Assembly: GCF_027019125.1 (NCBI RefSeq)
Contig: NZ_JALUXE010000024.1
Span: 98,590-162,589 of the forward strand
Reading direction: 5' to 3'
From: Roseovarius sp.
GTDB taxonomy: Bacteria > Pseudomonadota > Alphaproteobacteria > Rhodobacterales > Rhodobacteraceae
Length of the DNA stretch: 64,000 bases
Under the pieces are notes generated by a model that saw nothing but the letters and a program-made list of their open reading frames with translations, made no database searches and had not been told where the DNA came from. Shown here piece after piece: positions 61,369-64,000 of this stretch. The number at the start of each line of letters is the position of its first letter. The stretch's first letter is position 1. The position numbers and the translations under genes were made by a program.

Positions 61369-62481
61369 TCAGGCCCAGAACCCCGCCTGCACGCTGGCGC
61401 GGCGTTCCCCATCGGGCGTCACCACACGCAACTCCGTGCCCGCATCCCAATGGGTCATCCGCACCATGCCAATGGCCACGTTGGTGGCAAAATCCGGCGA
61501 CCATGTGGCCGAACTCACACGGCCCACGCGATCGCCCCTGGCGGACAGAACCGGCCACCACTCGCGGCAGGGCGGCACCGGTGCCCCCTCGATGGCAATG
61601 GCACGGATCTGCTGCGTCGGGCCTTCCTTGGCCACGCGCAACAGCGCATCGCGCCCGATGCAGCCAATCGCGGTGTGGGTGTTGCAGAACTTGCCCAGCC
61701 CGCATTCATGCGGCGTGTTGTCATCGGTCATGTCATTGCCATAGCTCAGCAATCCGCCCTCGATCCGCTCGATCAGATTCGGGCAGCCGGCATGGACATC
61801 CATGCTCTTGCCCGCCTCCATCAGCGCATTCCAGAGCGGCATGCCAATATCGCCACCCTCGACATAGATCTCGAACCCGCCTTGCTTGGAATAGCCTGAG
61901 CGCGCGATCACCATGTCCCGGCCCTGGAAATCAAAATGCCCAAAGCGAAAGAAGCGCACATCGCGCACCGCATCGCCAAAGACCGCCGCCATCAGGTCAT
62001 CTGAGCGCGGGCCTTGAATGGCCAGCGGGCTGACATCCGGCTCATCCACCAGCACGTCAAGCCGCCAGCCCTGTGCGATGCCTTTGACCCAATAGAGCAG
62101 GTCGCTATCGGCAATCGAAATCCACCAGCGATCCTCGGCCAGTTTTACCGCCACCGGATCGTTGAGCATGCCGCCGGTCTCGTCCACGATGGGCACATAG
62201 AAACACTGTCCCGGCGTCATGCCGCGCAAATCTCGTGGGGTGAGCATCTGCATCAGGCGGCTCGCATCCGGTCCGCGCAGTTCCACCTGCCTTTCGCAGG
62301 CCACGTCCCAGACCTGCACCGCCTCTTTCAGGTGACGATAATCTTCCTCGACCGAGCGGAATACGGTCGGCAGGAGCATGTGATTATAGACCGTATAGGC
62401 CTTGACACCCGCCGCCTCGACCCCTTGGGAAAATGGCGTGCGGCGCAACCTGCGCGACGGGGACAAAAGCGGAGCGTTCAT
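61369..62481 (-). CDS. dmdA: Dimethylsulfoniopropionate demethylase DmdA
   Basis: A 370-residue tetrahydrofolate-dependent enzyme of the GcvT fold. Compared from memory with Ruegeria DmdA it shares RRTPFSQGVEAAGVK, YTVYNHMLLPTVF, VQVWDVACERQV, RSGYSKQGGFEIYVEG and LLSYGNDMTDDNTP, which separates it from glycine-cleavage GcvT. It transfers a methyl group from DMSP to THF, leaving methylmercaptopropionate. The ATG at 62481 follows GAGGAGG and overlaps the DinB stop by four bases; the track ORF is far too long upstream. Confidence 0.93.
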   Translation of the reverse strand: MNAPLLSPSRRLRRTPFSQGVEAAGVKAYTVYNHMLLPTVFRSVEEDYRHLKEAVQVWDVACERQVELRGPDASRLMQMLTPRDLRGMTPGQCFYVPIVDETGGMLNDPVAVKLAEDRWWISIADSDLLYWVKGIAQGWRLDVLVDEPDVSPLAIQGPRSDDLMAAVFGDAVRDVRFFRFGHFDFQGRDMVIARSGYSKQGGFEIYVEGGDIGMPLWNALMEAGKSMDVHAGCPNLIERIEGGLLSYGNDMTDDNTPHECGLGKFCNTHTAIGCIGRDALLRVAKEGPTQQIRAIAIEGAPVPPCREWWPVLSARGDRVGRVSSATWSPDFATNVAIGMVRMTHWDAGTELRVVTPDGERRASVQAGFWA

Positions 62482-62993
62482 TGGGCCTCCTCGGGCATGA
62501 GAACAAGATCGGTGACAGGCGCCGGCAGGCCTGCGCGCGTCAGCATCGCATGCACCTGCCCCCTGTGATGGGTCTGGTGGTTGAAAAAATGGGTGACGCA
62601 AAGCGCAATCGGGCGGCTCAGCTCTGCGCCCTTCAGGACGGAAAACCATCTGACATCGCCCGTGAGGTCGATGCTGTGCAGATCGCGCGCCCAAAGACGG
62701 AGCGCGCCATCGGTGGCGAACCGCTCCGCGCTCCACGCGGCGCCTGTGGGGGTGAGCGTGGTGCTCGCCTCCATGCCCCCCTCGGGGGCCGTCACCTTGG
62801 CCCCGAACCGATGAAGCCAGAGCCGGTCTGCCCAAAGGATGTGATTGAGCGTCCCGAGGATCGAGCCGAAAAAGGCCCCGTGATCCTCGGTCAACAGCTT
62901 CAGGCTCACGCCATCCACGGCGCGCATCACTTGCGCGTTCTGCCACGCATTATAGCGCGCCATCAGGCGCACATAATCCGCAGTGAGCATCAT
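62478..62993 (-). CDS. DinB-family protein
   Basis: A 171-residue four-helix bundle. The metal ligands appear as LNHILWAD (His about 50) and FFNHQTHHRGQVH (two His). DinB/YfiT relatives include thiol-dependent S-transferases and proteins of unknown function. Its start overlaps the DUF1326 stop (TGATG) and its stop overlaps dmdA, so it is translationally linked to the DMSP demethylase. Confidence 0.85.
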   Translation of the reverse strand: MMLTADYVRLMARYNAWQNAQVMRAVDGVSLKLLTEDHGAFFGSILGTLNHILWADRLWLHRFGAKVTAPEGGMEASTTLTPTGAAWSAERFATDGALRLWARDLHSIDLTGDVRWFSVLKGAELSRPIALCVTHFFNHQTHHRGQVHAMLTRAGLPAPVTDLVLMPEEAQ

Positions 62994-63622
62994 CAGCGCG
63001 GGCCTTTCCAGTCAATCTGGCAGATTTCCGCGCTGCGCCCGTCGAAATCCCACACCCGGCCAAAGGCGCGCACCCGGCCCTTGGTGGCGGTGGCGACGGT
63101 GATATCCGGCCCCATCCAGTATTCGGTGTTGGTGACGACAATGTCCTCGCCCTTGTGGCCCGGCACCGGCACCACCTCGCCTTGGATCTTCTTGCCCACC
63201 ATCAGGCGGCGCGCGTTGCCTTCGGTCTCGAAAATGACCGGCGCGCGCTCTGCCCCCAGAAACTCGCTGACCAGAACGCCGAACAGGCCGGTCGTGCCGC
63301 GTGCCTTGCCCGAAAAGATATTGACCAGCGCCGCATAGGCATCCTCGCTCGCGCGCTCATCGATAAAGGCCGCCGCCTTCCAATTGCCGCGCGCCATCAG
63401 GCCGGGGATTTCCAGCATGAGACCGACGTTGAGACCGCTCAGGTCCTCGTCGCCATAATGGCCCTCGTCGATGCGCACGCCCGACCATGCCTGACAGTAA
63501 CCCTCGGTGGGCGCATGTTTGCCCAAAGAGACCACGCAGGGGCAAAACACCGTGCAGTTGCAGTTGAGGATCAACTCCCCCTTGATCGCCCAGGGCACTG
63601 TGCCCAATGTATCCAGAGCCAT
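62993..63622 (-). CDS. DUF1326 protein with CxCxxxCxC cluster
   Basis: A 209-residue protein. The N-terminal GELILNCNCTVFCPC and the pattern of DUF1326 are clear; the four cysteines could hold a metal. Function is unknown. It often pairs with DUF2182 membrane proteins, as here. AGGAGG precedes the ATG. Confidence 0.8.
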   Translation of the reverse strand: MALDTLGTVPWAIKGELILNCNCTVFCPCVVSLGKHAPTEGYCQAWSGVRIDEGHYGDEDLSGLNVGLMLEIPGLMARGNWKAAAFIDERASEDAYAALVNIFSGKARGTTGLFGVLVSEFLGAERAPVIFETEGNARRLMVGKKIQGEVVPVPGHKGEDIVVTNTEYWMGPDITVATATKGRVRAFGRVWDFDGRSAEICQIDWKGPR

Positions 63623-63638
63623 GTTACGGCCTCCTCTC

Positions 63639-63917
63639 TCAGATTGACGTGAACAGAACCCAGACTGAAGCCACCATCAACACCGCCCCCAAGGGTCGGG
63701 TCAGATAACGGCCCAGATCAGGCAGTTTCTCCAGGACCATGATCACAGTCGCAAGCCCCATGAAGGCAAGGTTCATGACCCCGCCGACAAAGGCCAGCGC
63801 CATCAGCGCCCAACAGCAGCCAAGACAAACCAGCCCCAGCCGCGCGCCGTTACGCAGCGCACCTTCATCCCAACCCGCATTCCCCAAGTAAATCTTTGAT
63901 TTTGCTGTCGTGATCAT
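63639..63917 (-). CDS. Short DUF2182-like membrane protein
   Basis: A 92-residue protein with two to three helices. GARLGLVCLGCCWALMALAF and VGGVMNLAFMGLATVIMVLEK are the C-terminal half of DUF2182, which is usually about 250 residues. An in-frame TGA six bases ahead of the ATG, and stops in all three frames to the window edge, show that the N-terminal half is absent locally. It may be a genuine short form or a remnant. No clear ribosome site. Confidence 0.6.
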   Translation of the reverse strand: MITTAKSKIYLGNAGWDEGALRNGARLGLVCLGCCWALMALAFVGGVMNLAFMGLATVIMVLEKLPDLGRYLTRPLGAVLMVASVWVLFTSI

Positions 63918-64000
63918 ATTATTTCAGATATAAATCATGGCGTTGGAGGCTGTGAGGGGCTTGTTTCATGGATCACCCAGAGGGTGCGGGATTACAGCGG
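63918..64000. other. Window edge upstream of the DUF2182-like gene
   Basis: AT-rich over 63900-63940 and then GC-rich; no gene can be called in the 83 bases available. The AT-rich part could be the promoter of the DUF2182-DUF1326-DinB-dmdA unit. Confidence 0.3.

Noticed and set aside
60235-61899. 554-residue plus-strand ORF opposite acuI and dmdA
   Set aside because: Runs across two real genes and their intergenic hairpins; antisense composition.
1-64000. CRISPR arrays, tRNA genes, insertion sequences, prophage
   Set aside because: No regularly spaced repeats, no cloverleaf or CCA-ended sequences noticed, no transposase or integrase ORF; composition is uniform apart from a few short AT-rich intergenic tracts. 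A tRNAscan run would be needed to exclude tRNAs formally.

Overview
The window is a GC-rich piece of an alphaproteobacterial chromosome. Gene content points to the Rhodobacteraceae (Roseobacter/Rhodobacter relatives): a Fla1-type flagellar and chemotaxis cluster like that of Rhodobacter (Cereibacter) sphaeroides, a DMSP demethylase next to an acrylyl-CoA reductase, TRAP transport, and a dmdA protein recognisable by sequence. I saw no tRNA, rRNA, insertion sequence or CRISPR array.

Region 1 (1-33.3 kb) is flagellar and chemotaxis. A hybrid histidine kinase converges on fleQ, a sigma54 activator. Next come sltF, flgL, a very large flgK, a rod-scaffold-only flgJ, flgI, flgH and flgG, all on the minus strand behind a textbook -24/-12 promoter. 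A group of small, poorly known genes follows: Sel1-like, NHLP-like, a FliL-like protein, a 48-residue ORF with its own sigma54 promoter, and the fliS group. The chemotaxis operon reads cheA(P3-P4-P5), cheR, cheB, cheW, a soluble receptor, cheY, cheA(P1...P5), again behind a perfect sigma54 promoter. It has the split CheA3/CheA4 architecture known from R. sphaeroides. On the plus strand, fleT (an activator without a DNA-binding domain) leads fliE-F-G-H-I-J from another sigma54 promoter. FleQ and FleT probably form one hetero-oligomeric activator for these promoters.

Region 2 (33.3-44.3 kb) is mostly housekeeping: an XRE regulator divergent from a fatty-acid desaturase, an FAD oxidase, a DUF3429 protein, rnhA, a TRIC-like channel, two GlsB-like membrane proteins, def / def-like / fmt, a PatB-type C-S lyase, a sugar-nucleotide epimerase and a patatin.

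Region 3 (44.3-53 kb) is a complete tetronate (D-erythronate and L-threonate) catabolic operon. DenD and LtnD both make 2-oxo-tetronate, OtnI isomerises it, OtnK phosphorylates it and OtnC decarboxylates it to DHAP. A DctPQM TRAP transporter is embedded in the operon, and a divergent LacI regulator sits across two matching operator-like sites.

Region 4 (53-64 kb) holds an ABC1 kinase, a subtilase with Gly/Asp/Ser low-complexity sequence facing an ECF sigma/anti-sigma pair, a LysR regulator divergent from a DUF1185/hydrolase pair, a GNAT enzyme, and a DMSP segment (DUF2182, DUF1326, DinB, dmdA, acuI). Most start choices rest on visible ribosome sites or stop/start overlaps; function calls rest on motifs read by eye, without database searches.
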